A stretch of DNA of 64,000 nucleotides, from contig JAUNHE010000004.1 of assembly GCA_030524105.1 (NCBI GenBank), forward strand, positions 146,075-210,074, given 5' to 3'. Origin of the DNA: Rothia sp. (in: high G+C Gram-positive bacteria) (lineage in GTDB: Bacteria > Actinomycetota > Actinomycetes > Actinomycetales > Micrococcaceae). Each line of letters opens with the position of its first letter. The first letter of the stretch is position 1. Shown here in pieces: positions 1-9,495 of this stretch. A program made the translations under genes and the position numbers. The notes under the pieces are model-generated. The model saw only the letters and a list, made by a program, of their open reading frames with translations, did no database searches and was not told the DNA's origin.

Positions 1-2663
1 CGACGAGGCGGCTCATCCCCGACTACGCGGGGAGCACCGGGGGTTGAGGAAGAAGCGCACATGCTCTTGGGGCTCATCCCCGACTACGCGGGGAGCACTT
101 TAACAATCTCAAAGCCACTGTGGAAGGCGTGGGCTCATCCCCGACTACGCGGGGAGCACAGGTAGGAACACCTGGCATCCCAGACAGACTGCGGCTCATC
201 CCCGACTACGCGGGGAGCACCACCACAGGTCGGTGACCAAACTGACGTGGGACGGCTCATCCCCGACTACGCGGGGAGCACACCGATTTGGACGCGGCGT
301 TAGCTCGTGCGCAGGGCTCATCCCCGACTACGCGGGGAGCACTCTGATCGATACCCCCGATGGGGAGGCGCTGCGGGCTCATCCCCGACTACGCGGGGAG
401 CACTTATACGGATACGACCCATATCTCTTAGTGACCGGCTCATCCCCGACTACGCGGGGAGCACCGCATGTGCCAGGGCTAGATTATAGCCAATGGCGGC
501 TCATCCCCGACTACGCGGGGAGCACACCGGTAAAGTCCAGTTAGACTTCCCTATGTTGGGCTCATCCCCGACTACGCGGGGAGCACTTAGAGGACAGAGG
601 ACCAGAGCACCTCAAGGGCGGCTCATCCCCGACTACGCGGGGAGCACAAGACGTCGTACCCTCGGGGACTGTGATGACCCGGCTCATCCCCGACTACGCG
701 GGGAGCACACCAATACAGCCCCTACAAAGCCAGGAGTAAAAGGCTCATCCCCGACTACGCGGGGAGCACGTATCCCCAACCGCATATGAGGTGTCGAGCT
801 CCGGCTCATCCCCGACTACGCGGGGAGCACAAGGCTCTTGACGCCGCCGGACTCTCGGACCTAGGCTCATCCCCGACTACGCGGGGAGCACCTAAGAACG
901 TGAAGCTCAGCTAGGCTCACGGGCGGCTCATCCCCGACTACGCGGGGAGCACCTCGCTTTGGTATCACTCGGTAGCCGAGCGCCCGGCTCATCCCCGACT
1001 ACGCGGGGAGCACCTTCATTTCGTAGATGTCCACGACATCGCCAGCGGCTCATCCCCGACTACGCGGGGAGCACGGATGACGAGTCGGCTCTGATCCCGT
1101 CATCGCGGGCTCATCCCCGACTACGCGGGGAGCACTGGTGGGCGTGGCATAGAGTACCATATAGTGAGAGGCTCATCCCCGACTACGCGGGGAGCACGAT
1201 GATTGGGAAAGAATACCCATGATTTTCTCCTGGCTCATCCCCGACTACGCGGGGAGCACATCGGCCAGACCGTCAGTCGCACTAGAGTCTACGGCTCATC
1301 CCCGACTACGCGGGGAGCACTCGCTACCCTGCAGGATAATGACGTGATCCCACGGCTCATCCCCGACTACGCGGGGAGCACCCGGTGTAGATCTCACCAG
1401 TCGCGGCAATAGTGGGCTCATCCCCGACTACGCGGGGAGCACTTAACCTTCGTTGCTAGCCTCAAGGGCCAGAACGGCTCATCCCCGACTACGCGGGGAG
1501 CACCCCACTTTTAGTGACGGATATTTCGTAGCGGACTGGCTCATCCCCGACTACGCGGGGAGCACGAGCTGCGGTTTGACGACCTGGCTAAATCGATCGG
1601 CTCATCCCCGACTACGCGGGGAGCACTACTCTACCAACTGCGCTGTATGGGCCGATGAAGGCTCATCCCCGACTACGCGGGGAGCACCCGACGCATGACC
1701 TGCAGGCGTCGCTATCGAGCGGCTCATCCCCGACTACGCGGGGAGCACTCTGACCCTGTAGGTGGGCACCGTGCTACGGCGGGCTCATCCCCGACTACGC
1801 GGGGAGCACGATTAGTAATAGTGGGTATGGTTCTGGTTCTGAGGCTCATCCCCGACTACGCGGGGAGCACTTTCTCAGGAGGCTATTAAGGCTGCGATTG
1901 AGCGGCTCATCCCCGACTACGCGGGGAGCACCATATCTCCGGGACCCAGGAAAGTTCCTGGCCGGGCTCATCCCCGACTACGCGGGGAGCACCATACGTA
2001 ACATTACGTAACAATAGCGACACGGGGCTCATCCCCGACTACGCGGGGAGCACGTTTTTCCTGCGAAATCGGCAAGGTAATAGACGGGCTCATCCCCGAC
2101 TACGCGGGGAGCACGTGACCAGCTAAAAGACCAGCTAGAAGGTGCCGGGCTCATCCCCGACTACGCGGGGAGCACTGATGTGAGCTCGAACTGCTTTCAG
2201 CTCGACGGGGCTCATCCCCGACTACGCGGGGAGCACATTTCCTCAATGAAGGGGCGGAATTTTTGGGCCGGCTCATCCCCGACTACGCGGGGAGCACCCA
2301 TCGAATTTAGCCCAGTCGTAGTGGGCCGGCGGCTCATCCCCGACTACGCGGGGAGCACAAAAGCAGGATGGGTCGGCACCCAATGGGTTACGGCTCATCC
2401 CCGACTACGCGGGGAGCACCACGGTGCTATCGATGCATCAGGCAGGTGGACAGGCTCATCCCCGACTACGCGGGGAGCACGCCCCGAGGCTCACTGGGCT
2501 GTACTGGTCCTAGGGCTCATCCCCGACTACGCGGGGAGCACATTTTGTTGATCGAGTCACTGACCGCAGCGGTGGGCTCATCCCCGACTACGCGGGGAGC
2601 ACTGCTCGAGCACAGCAGCAGGCTAGGCTACAGCGGGCTCATCCCCGACTACGCGGGGAGCAC
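1..2663 (-). CRISPR. Type I-E CRISPR array, 44 repeats in view, clipped at left edge
   Basis: A 28-nt repeat starting GGCTCATCCCC and ending GGGGAGCAC recurs from position 10 to 2663. I counted 44 copies by position and saw no base change in them. There are 43 complete spacers: 40 of 33 nt (61-nt period) and three of 34 nt. Bases 1-9 are the tail of a further spacer, so the array continues outside the window. The reverse complement (GTGCTCCCCGCG...GGATGAGCC) is the usual reading direction of actinobacterial I-E repeats, and its inverted CCCCG/CGGGG arms can form the Cas6e hairpin. Transcription is therefore probably on the minus strand, with the newest spacers near 2636. Adjacent cas genes of type I-E agree. 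Confidence 0.98.
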
Positions 2664-2759
2664 ACTTGTTGACTAGGGCAAAATCCCGGTCAGCAAGTCA
2701 TTTTTATTCAGTTTAACTTAAACCAGCAGTAAAGCTAGTCAAGGAAGAGCCTTAAGTCC
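2664..2759 (-). promoter_or_regulatory. CRISPR leader with promoter
   Basis: These 96 bp lie between the last repeat and the cas3 stop codon and are richer in A/T than their neighbours. On the minus strand there is TTGACT (complement 2737-2742), then 16 nt, then TAAGTT (complement 2715-2720), a reasonable sigma-70-like promoter pointing into the array. A perfect palindrome GCCTTAAG-TC-CTTAAGGC (2749-2766) overlaps the cas3 stop. Leader identity is inferred from repeat orientation and position. Confidence 0.6.
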
Positions 2760-5732
2760 TTAAGGCTTCTCCACCTGCAAGCCGTACTCCCGCGAATACC
2801 TGACCCGGTAACCAGCCAGCTGGCACTCCATATTCTCGTCCAGCACCATAGCCAGCTGCCCCTTCAGCAAAAAATGGTTCTGCCACGAGGCAATATAGTT
2901 CTTCTCCAGCTCCCCTAGGGCCTGGTCAAACATGTTGCGCCCCCGCTCATAACGGTCTGCAAACTGAAAAGGCAGGCGAATCGTAGAAGCAGCTAAAACA
3001 TTAGCCAGCTTGCTACAGGGCTTATCCGCATCATCCATAGCAAAATACTCCCCCTCACACCCTGGCAGCAGAGGGGTGTAGGTTTGACCGCCATCAAGAG
3101 ACTGAATCACAATAACCTCTAAGGTCTCATCCGTATCTCTCACCTTAGCCTGGGCCTGCAGCTCATCCTTATCCGCCCTCTGCAAACGGTTAGCCATATA
3201 GTCAAACATAGTGGGTTTTGGCCTGCCACCCATAGAAAAAAAGTCAGCCTTGCCTCTACTCTGGCTCACCTGCTCCAAGCGCTCATTCTCCGCCTCCCGC
3301 CAGGGCTGCTCCCAGGTGGCAGGCAAACGAGGATCGGTCGCGTAGGCGCACTGCACCAGCCGGCTTATATGCTGTGGAAGCTGCAGCGCCTCCCCCTCAA
3401 AAAAGGGCAGCAAAACAGCATAGCTACTCAACAGCACAGCCCTCTGATAGATCAGCTCAGCCACCTTAACAAACTCCGGCACCCTAGCCTCATCCCCGTG
3501 ACTCTCTACACCGCGCACATAGCAGATGGGCTGGGCAAACCTAGCCGGACGCTGCCCCTCACGATCATGCCGATGCAGCCGGCCCATACGTTGCAAGATC
3601 AAATCAACCGGGGCAAAATCCGTTATCATCACATCAAAATCAATGTCTAAAGACTGCTCAATCACCTGGGTTCCCACCACAATCATCCGGTAAGGCCGCT
3701 CCTGGCCAGGCTTAGCCTTTTTACCCAGGGCATCCAGCAGCCGCTTCTCCATATCAACCCGGTCCCCCGCCAAAAAACGTGAATGAACAAGCAGCAGCTC
3801 CTCGGCAGCAAACTGGCCGGACAGATGCTCATAAACCTCCTGCGCCCTAGCCACCGTATTACAAATCACTGCCGCGCAACCGCCGTCTTGCTCCAAGGCA
3901 GCTAGCACAGTATCCAAGTCTGCAAAAGAATCCCCCACAGGATGCACCGTCACCGCCTGCTGCCCTTGCCCCTGCTCCACCTCCCAGCGACGCGCCTGCC
4001 CCCGACTAGCAGCAGAAACCGTATGGATAACCGGGTAACTAAAATCTAGCTCCGAAGAGGTAGCCCCAGCAGACTCAGCCGGCTCAGCCCTAGCAGAACG
4101 CAAAAACCCAAAAGTATTTTTACTACTCACAGCCCCGCCATAACCCAAACCTCGAGCATAAGCGGCACACAGCTGCCGGCGCAAATTAGCGGGCAAAGTA
4201 GCAGACATCAAAACAACCGGAGCACCCATCCGCCCCAACCAGAAGAGAGCATCCTGCAAATACACGTTCATGTAGGCGTCATAGGCGTGCACCTCGTCAA
4301 TCACCACCACCTTCTGGCCCAAACCAAGATGACGCAGCATCACATGCCTGGCAGCCAAAGCCAGCATAAGAACCTGGTCCACGGTCCCCACCACAAAATT
4401 TGCAAGAACCCCCTTCTTACGGGAAAACCACTGGTGAGCAATCACATTAGCCCGCCCCGTTCTCTGCCCGCCCTCCTCATCAAAAGTTTGAATCGGCCTG
4501 CTACTAAAACGCATGTTACTAAAACGCATGTCCATAAAATCCCGGTTTAAGGCAGCCTTACTGTGGCCCAAAAACATAGAGACCACCCCAGAGCCAGCAG
4601 CCGCCTGCTCCGCCCACTGCTTCACCCTGGTAAAAAGAGCATCCGCAGTGGCCTGCGTTGGGGCAGCAAACATTAGCCCACTCTTACCCGCCTGGGCCGC
4701 CAAAACCTCAGCAACAATAAGGCCAGCCTCCGTTTTACCCTGCCCCATGGGGGCCTCAATACAGACCAAGGCAGCCCCCTCAACAGAAGCGGCAGCCTCA
4801 AGAGCAACCCGCTGCATAGGCCTCAACCGGGCCTGCCCGCCCCAAGCAAAACGCTGGCGGTAGAAGCCCAAGGGATCTAGCTGCCCCTGGCCCAGCGGCT
4901 GCCAAGGCTGCGGCAAATCCAACGTAGCCACAGCAGCTGCAAACCGCTGCTGCTGGTCCAAGGGACGCCCATAAGGAAAAAAATCCGGGTTCGAAGCAAT
5001 CCAATCCGCCATAATAGTGGCACCCGTCATAAAAAACTGGGCCTCAGCCGCAAGAGCCCCACCAGCTAGAATCCTCTCCAGCCCAGGCTTAGCCCCCGTA
5101 TAATCCAGCACAAAAGTCAGCAGCTCATCCCAAACCTGCCACCAGTTAGCCAGTGGCCGGCCCGGCCGGGCATCCTTAAGCAACTGCTTATCCATACGAG
5201 TAGAATCCGCATCCAACCTAAAATCAGCCGGAAGCCCGTGGTGAGCCCCGCTAATCTGCGCCAAACTCTGCACCGTCTCAGAATCCGCCCCAACAAAACG
5301 CTGCTGCAACCAGGCAGCGATAATGCTTTGGCTATAAACAGAATGTGGGCAACGCCGATCTGGAGAAGTCTTATCCACCGGAAAATCAAAACCAGCATCC
5401 ACAATTTTTTGCCGGTAACCAAAAAGATCCGGGTTATTTCTAGCATCCAGCTGCCCGGCAAACTCAGGGCTAGCCTTACCCACATCGTGGCTGGCAACCA
5501 GCCAGGCAAACACCGCCTTAGCCTGCGCCAAAGGTAAAGCCAACTGCCCAGCAAGCCATTTTTTACTGCCAGGAGCCAGCCAATGCTCCCACAAATACTC
5601 GGCAGTCATAGCGCTATCGAGCATATGCTGCGGCAAACTCATTCCCACTGCCGGATTATCCTCAGCACCGGTTTTAGCCCAAAAAGCTTGAGCCTGCTCC
5701 GAAAGAGCTAGCACAGGATTTTTCATCAGCAA
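2760..5732 (-). CDS. cas3: CRISPR-associated helicase-nuclease Cas3 (type I-E)
   Basis: Effector nuclease-helicase that is recruited by Cascade to degrade invading DNA. The N-terminal HD nuclease domain shows H36, the pair H82-D83 in SHDVGK, H130 and H164-H165. The SF2 helicase follows, with Walker A APMGQGKTE (about 327-335), DEVH (479-482), SAT (510-512) and a motif VI region with QRMGRLHRH. At 990 aa it has the usual full length. The start could be TTG at 5732 or ATG two codons later; the sequence GGAGAAAGG upstream suits the ATG. It is transcribed away from the Cascade operon, and the array follows its stop by 96 bp. An in-frame 15-bp tandem duplication (NMRFS-type) lies at 4502-4530. Confidence 0.97.
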   Translation of the reverse strand: MLMKNPVLALSEQAQAFWAKTGAEDNPAVGMSLPQHMLDSAMTAEYLWEHWLAPGSKKWLAGQLALPLAQAKAVFAWLVASHDVGKASPEFAGQLDARNNPDLFGYRQKIVDAGFDFPVDKTSPDRRCPHSVYSQSIIAAWLQQRFVGADSETVQSLAQISGAHHGLPADFRLDADSTRMDKQLLKDARPGRPLANWWQVWDELLTFVLDYTGAKPGLERILAGGALAAEAQFFMTGATIMADWIASNPDFFPYGRPLDQQQRFAAAVATLDLPQPWQPLGQGQLDPLGFYRQRFAWGGQARLRPMQRVALEAAASVEGAALVCIEAPMGQGKTEAGLIVAEVLAAQAGKSGLMFAAPTQATADALFTRVKQWAEQAAAGSGVVSMFLGHSKAALNRDFMDMRFSNMRFSSRPIQTFDEEGGQRTGRANVIAHQWFSRKKGVLANFVVGTVDQVLMLALAARHVMLRHLGLGQKVVVIDEVHAYDAYMNVYLQDALFWLGRMGAPVVLMSATLPANLRRQLCAAYARGLGYGGAVSSKNTFGFLRSARAEPAESAGATSSELDFSYPVIHTVSAASRGQARRWEVEQGQGQQAVTVHPVGDSFADLDTVLAALEQDGGCAAVICNTVARAQEVYEHLSGQFAAEELLLVHSRFLAGDRVDMEKRLLDALGKKAKPGQERPYRMIVVGTQVIEQSLDIDFDVMITDFAPVDLILQRMGRLHRHDREGQRPARFAQPICYVRGVESHGDEARVPEFVKVAELIYQRAVLLSSYAVLLPFFEGEALQLPQHISRLVQCAYATDPRLPATWEQPWREAENERLEQVSQSRGKADFFSMGGRPKPTMFDYMANRLQRADKDELQAQAKVRDTDETLEVIVIQSLDGGQTYTPLLPGCEGEYFAMDDADKPCSKLANVLAASTIRLPFQFADRYERGRNMFDQALGELEKNYIASWQNHFLLKGQLAMVLDENMECQLAGYRVRYSREYGLQVEKP

Positions 5733-6067
5733 ATCTACCTTTCTCCGCTACCGCTACCACCCAAAGGAGCTAGCCAAAGAAACCTACTTAAAATTAGAAA
5801 AATTTTACCCGACGCCCAGCCCACAGAAACAAAAATAACCATGATTACTCCACAGTAATTTTATTCACCCCTCTAAAGTATAGGTAGAAAACCCTGTATA
5901 TTTGTCCGTCTATGTCTATACATAAATAGTTTCTACCGGACACGTAATATTTATTAATATTTACCGCCTGGCTACCTTAAGCAAATAGAAAGCTTTACCA
6001 TGTAATTAATTACCGCTTGGTAATTAATGTCTAGTTGTCACCTACTTACATAAACCAAGAGGATGCG
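5733..6067. promoter_or_regulatory. Divergent cas3 / cas8e regulatory region
   Basis: An AT-rich 335-bp spacer between the divergent cas3 and cas8e genes. It holds a perfect inverted repeat, ATTAATTACC (6005-6014) and GGTAATTAAT (6019-6028), with a 4-nt centre. A direct repeat TTACCGCYTGG occurs at 5961-5971 and 6010-6020. A wider inverted pair GGTAGAAA (5883-5890) and TTTCTACC (5930-5937) encloses TATGT-ctat-ACATA (5911-5924). These are candidate operator sites for a transcriptional regulator. No gene is seen here. Confidence 0.55.
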
Positions 6068-7756
6068 ATGTTAACATCATCCGAGCCTGAGGACTTTAAC
6101 CTAATTGATTCCCCCTGGATCACGGTAAAAAAACTTAACCATGAAGAGTTAACGCTTTCCCTCAAAGAAACCCTGGCACAGGCAGGCTCCATTCGAGCCC
6201 TAGCCCACGAAGATGCCCTCATGGATACCGCAATTCTTGGTGTACTCCAGGTCTGCTTTATGCGCGGACACCTAGCCAAGATTGCCCAAACCCAGGCCAT
6301 AGACACCTTTAGACCCACCAGCTGGATCAAAGAACAGCTTAAAACAGAAACAGCAAGTCAGCAGCCGGTTTTAGACTATCTTAATATTCCAGAGATTAAA
6401 GAAAGATTTAATCTTTTTGATAAAACTCGCCCCTTTATGCAAGTGGCAGGTCTGCAAACAAGCAACGGGAAATCTAAACCAATTTCAACCATTATTTATG
6501 ATTCTAATTCAGATCACTTTTCTATGCGGGCCAGCAAAGGTAAAGAATCTATTAGCTATGCAGAAGCAGCCTGCCGGCTCATTACCGCCCAAGCCTACGA
6601 TTACTCCGGTATTAAATCCGGCGCCCTAGGAGATCCCCGCGTTAAAGGCGGCAGAGGCTACCCCATTGGCACAGGCTGGTACGGCAACACCGGCAAGATT
6701 ATTATCCACGGGCAAAACCTACTGGAAACCCTGATCTTTAACAGTCCTATCGACAGCATGTTTGCCCTAGCCTACGATGCCACCGGCAACCCCTACTACG
6801 CCCTCTTTGACGACGCCCCCGTCTGGGAGCGCAGCCCAGATACCTCTAGCAGCAGAAATAGCGAGGGTGATCCGGTCACCCCCACCGGCCCCTGCGATGT
6901 ACTGACCTGGCAGTCCCGCCGTATCCGGCTTATCCCAAATCGGGGCCGGGTAGAGTCTGTTCTTGTCTGCAATGGAGATAAAATCTCAGACCGCTTTATT
7001 GACGCAGCCAACCGCTACGACCCCTGGACAGGCTACCGCTACAGCAAAAACCAGTCCAGCAAAACCCAAGAAGTCTGGATGCCCCTACACCACAGCCCGG
7101 AACGTACCCTCTGGCGGGGTCTAGAAGCGCTGATCACCCTCAAAGATCAGTCAGAGGGCAGCCAGCAGCCCAAAAAACCAGAAACTATCAGCCAGCTAGG
7201 CAAGTATTTTCCAGCCGAGCACCCCATTAAAGTACAGCTGGTGGGCGCAGTCTACGGAACACAAAACGCTCTCATCGAGGGGAGCATCAACCAGATCCTC
7301 CCCCTTGAGTTAGCCAGCCTGTCCGAAAACTACCCAGAACACCAGAGCTGCATTCTTGAATCTGCCCGTAAAACCATGGATGCCGCCGTCCTGCTTGGCC
7401 AGTACGCCGGCCAGCTGCTTCGAGCCGCGGGGGCAGAATACAGCTTTCAGCCCAAGCCCACAGAAGCCGTACTCCACCGGCTAGAAAACGACTTTCGCAG
7501 CTGGCTAGCTAGCATCAGCAGCCAGCAATCAACAGAAGAGAACAAAAAGTCCTGGCAGCTTATAGCCAGCGCAGTCCTCAGCCAAGAAATAGAACGCTTA
7601 GCGGCCGGGGCAGGAAGAAAAGCAGCAATTGGAACCATCGATAGCACGGGCAAACTGCTCAACACTGCCACCGCCCAAGGCTACGCCTACCGTTCGCTCA
7701 AAAAAATCTTTCCCCTGGCTTATCCAAAACCGGCAGCAAAGGAGGCTAGCCAATGA
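6068..7756 (+). CDS. cas8e: Cascade large subunit Cas8e (CasA/Cse1)
   Basis: Large subunit of the type I-E Cascade complex, which reads the PAM and helps recruit Cas3. The family start is recognisable in FNLIDSPWITV, and GWYGNTGKIIIHGQNLLETL matches the conserved central Cse1 region. I place the start at ATG 6068 because AGAGGA lies just upstream; an earlier in-frame TTG (6035) has no ribosome-binding site. The length is then 562 aa, in the normal range. It is the first gene of the seven-gene plus-strand operon and overlaps cse2 by 4 bp (ATGA). Confidence 0.95.
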   Translation: MLTSSEPEDFNLIDSPWITVKKLNHEELTLSLKETLAQAGSIRALAHEDALMDTAILGVLQVCFMRGHLAKIAQTQAIDTFRPTSWIKEQLKTETASQQPVLDYLNIPEIKERFNLFDKTRPFMQVAGLQTSNGKSKPISTIIYDSNSDHFSMRASKGKESISYAEAACRLITAQAYDYSGIKSGALGDPRVKGGRGYPIGTGWYGNTGKIIIHGQNLLETLIFNSPIDSMFALAYDATGNPYYALFDDAPVWERSPDTSSSRNSEGDPVTPTGPCDVLTWQSRRIRLIPNRGRVESVLVCNGDKISDRFIDAANRYDPWTGYRYSKNQSSKTQEVWMPLHHSPERTLWRGLEALITLKDQSEGSQQPKKPETISQLGKYFPAEHPIKVQLVGAVYGTQNALIEGSINQILPLELASLSENYPEHQSCILESARKTMDAAVLLGQYAGQLLRAAGAEYSFQPKPTEAVLHRLENDFRSWLASISSQQSTEENKKSWQLIASAVLSQEIERLAAGAGRKAAIGTIDSTGKLLNTATAQGYAYRSLKKIFPLAYPKPAAKEASQ

Positions 7757-8358
7757 CCAGCACGGCTCAAGCAGACAGCGGGGGTATCTACGAGTTTGTG
7801 GCCCAGAAAGTGCACCTACTCTACACCGCTATCAGCAGCAATAACCCTACGGCAAAAGCTCAGCTGAGCAACCTAAGAAAAGCGGTCGGCAAAAACCCGG
7901 CCCACAACCCGCTGGCCTGGCAGTACGTCATTAGTGACCAGGAGCAGGCCCGCTTTCCAGAGCGGCTACGCGGCAGAGGCGATCAGCCCTCAGCATCAGA
8001 GAATGCTATCTACCTTGCACTTACCCTCTACGCAGTGCACCAGCAGGCGGAGCAAAAAATGATGCACCAGCCCCAAACCAGCTTTGGTTACGCAGTGGGC
8101 CAGCTAGTGGCCCAGCACACACCATCCATTAAAAAACGTTTTGATGCCATGCTCCAGGCACGAACCTTTGCGGCGCTTACCTACCATGCCAGAAACCTCA
8201 TTCAGCTACTCAAGCAAGAAGCAATAGGTTTTAACTACGGAAAATTTGCCCAGGATCTTGCCCTCTTACAGCATCCTCAATACAAAACAAAAATTATTAC
8301 CCGCTGGAGCCGGGACTTTGTTATCGGCTACCAGTCCCACCGCACACCATCAAACTAA
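7753..8358 (+). CDS. cse2: Cascade small subunit Cse2 (CasB)
   Basis: Small helical subunit that stabilises the R-loop in type I-E Cascade. It is 201 aa long. Family resemblance is seen in the NPLAWQYV stretch and the Arg-rich C-terminal helical part (KIITRWSRDF). The start codon ATG overlaps the cas8e stop in ATGA and is preceded by AAAGGAGG, so translation is coupled. Its position between cas8e and cas7e is the standard I-E order. Confidence 0.93.
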   Translation: MTSTAQADSGGIYEFVAQKVHLLYTAISSNNPTAKAQLSNLRKAVGKNPAHNPLAWQYVISDQEQARFPERLRGRGDQPSASENAIYLALTLYAVHQQAEQKMMHQPQTSFGYAVGQLVAQHTPSIKKRFDAMLQARTFAALTYHARNLIQLLKQEAIGFNYGKFAQDLALLQHPQYKTKIITRWSRDFVIGYQSHRTPSN

Positions 8359-8367
8359 GGAGTAACG

Positions 8368-9495
8368 ATGAGCCTCTATCTCGATATCCATGCCCTGCAC
8401 ACCCTGCCGCCGTCCAATATTAACCGCGACGATACCGGCGCCCCCAAAACTGCCAGCTTTGGCGGAGTTCCCCGCCAGCGTGTCTCCTCCCAGGCCTGGA
8501 AATCGGCTATCCGCCGGGATTTTGCCCAAACTCAGGAGCTAGAAAAGCTAGGGATCCGCACCCGCAGGGTAGCCCAAAAGGTGCTGGAGAAAATCCTGGA
8601 GCTAGAGCCCGGGTATGACCAGCTACAGGCTGAGCAAGAAATTATTGCCGCCTTTAAAACCCTTAAGATCAAGCTGGAGCCAGTCAAGTCTACACAAGAG
8701 GAAGGAGGTAGCGGGCAGCGAAAGGCTGAATCCAGTTACCTGCTTTTGCTCAGTGTCCAGCAGATCACCCGGCTAGCTCAGGCTATTGTTCAGGTTCGGG
8801 GAGAAAAAATCAGCAAGGCAGATCTCAGTAAGATTCTTGACCAGCAGCACAGTCTGGATATAGCCCTCTTTGGCCGTATGCTGGCAGACGCACCGGACTT
8901 TAACGTTGACGCCTCCTGCCAGGTAGCCCACGCTATTGGAGTGCACGAATCCGAGCCAGAGTTTGACTACTTTACTGCCGTTGATGACGTGGTTCAGGCC
9001 TCCGAGGAAAGCGGAGCCGGCATGATTGGCACCATCGAGATGATGTCCTCCACCCTCTACCGGTACGCAACCGTCAACCTTAAGGCCCTGCAGGCCAACC
9101 TGGATAGTGCAGAGGCGGCCCTGGCTGGGGCTACTGCCTTTCTGAAGAGTTTTATTAGCGCTATGCCCACCGGCAAACAAAACACTTTTGCCAACCACAC
9201 CCTTCCCGAAGCTGTGCTGGTCACCCTCCGGGATGATCGGCCTGTCTCCTACGTTAATGCCTTTGAAACCCCCGTTACTGCCGATACCCAGCGGGGCCGC
9301 AGGTACCGGGCCGCTCAAGCCCTGGCCCAGGAAGCCCAGCAGCTGAGCCAAACCTACGGCCTTAAACCCAGGGCTAGCTACGTCTTGGCAGTAGGAGAGC
9401 TCCAAGAAGCCCTGGCAGAGCTAGGCCAGAGTGTTAGCCTAGCCAGCTTAGAAACTCGTATAGCGGAAGATATTAGTGAAGCGCTGGTGGACTAA
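8368..9495 (+). CDS. cas7e: Cascade backbone subunit Cas7e (CasC/Cse4)
   Basis: Backbone protein, present in several copies per Cascade, that binds the crRNA spacer. The start MSLYLDIHALHTLPPSNINRD and the following GVPRQRVSSQAWKSAIR are highly typical of Cas7e. It is 375 aa long. The AAGGAG ribosome-binding site sits 9 bp behind the cse2 stop, and the TAA stop shares its last base with the ATG of cas5e (TAATG). Confidence 0.96.
   Translation: MSLYLDIHALHTLPPSNINRDDTGAPKTASFGGVPRQRVSSQAWKSAIRRDFAQTQELEKLGIRTRRVAQKVLEKILELEPGYDQLQAEQEIIAAFKTLKIKLEPVKSTQEEGGSGQRKAESSYLLLLSVQQITRLAQAIVQVRGEKISKADLSKILDQQHSLDIALFGRMLADAPDFNVDASCQVAHAIGVHESEPEFDYFTAVDDVVQASEESGAGMIGTIEMMSSTLYRYATVNLKALQANLDSAEAALAGATAFLKSFISAMPTGKQNTFANHTLPEAVLVTLRDDRPVSYVNAFETPVTADTQRGRRYRAAQALAQEAQQLSQTYGLKPRASYVLAVGELQEALAELGQSVSLASLETRIAEDISEALVD

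Noticed and set aside
233-2676. Open frames inside the CRISPR array encoding repeats such as AHPRLRGEH, GSSPTTRGA and LIPDYAGST
   Set aside because: These are the three reading frames of the CRISPR repeat. The 61-nt period is not a multiple of 3, so the frames rotate. They are not proteins.
3488-3504. A stretch in cas3 resembling the CRISPR repeat (CCTCATCCCCGTGACTC)
   Set aside because: Only about 10 consecutive bases match. It is coding sequence with no flanking spacer or second copy, so a stray or anti-repeat is not supported.
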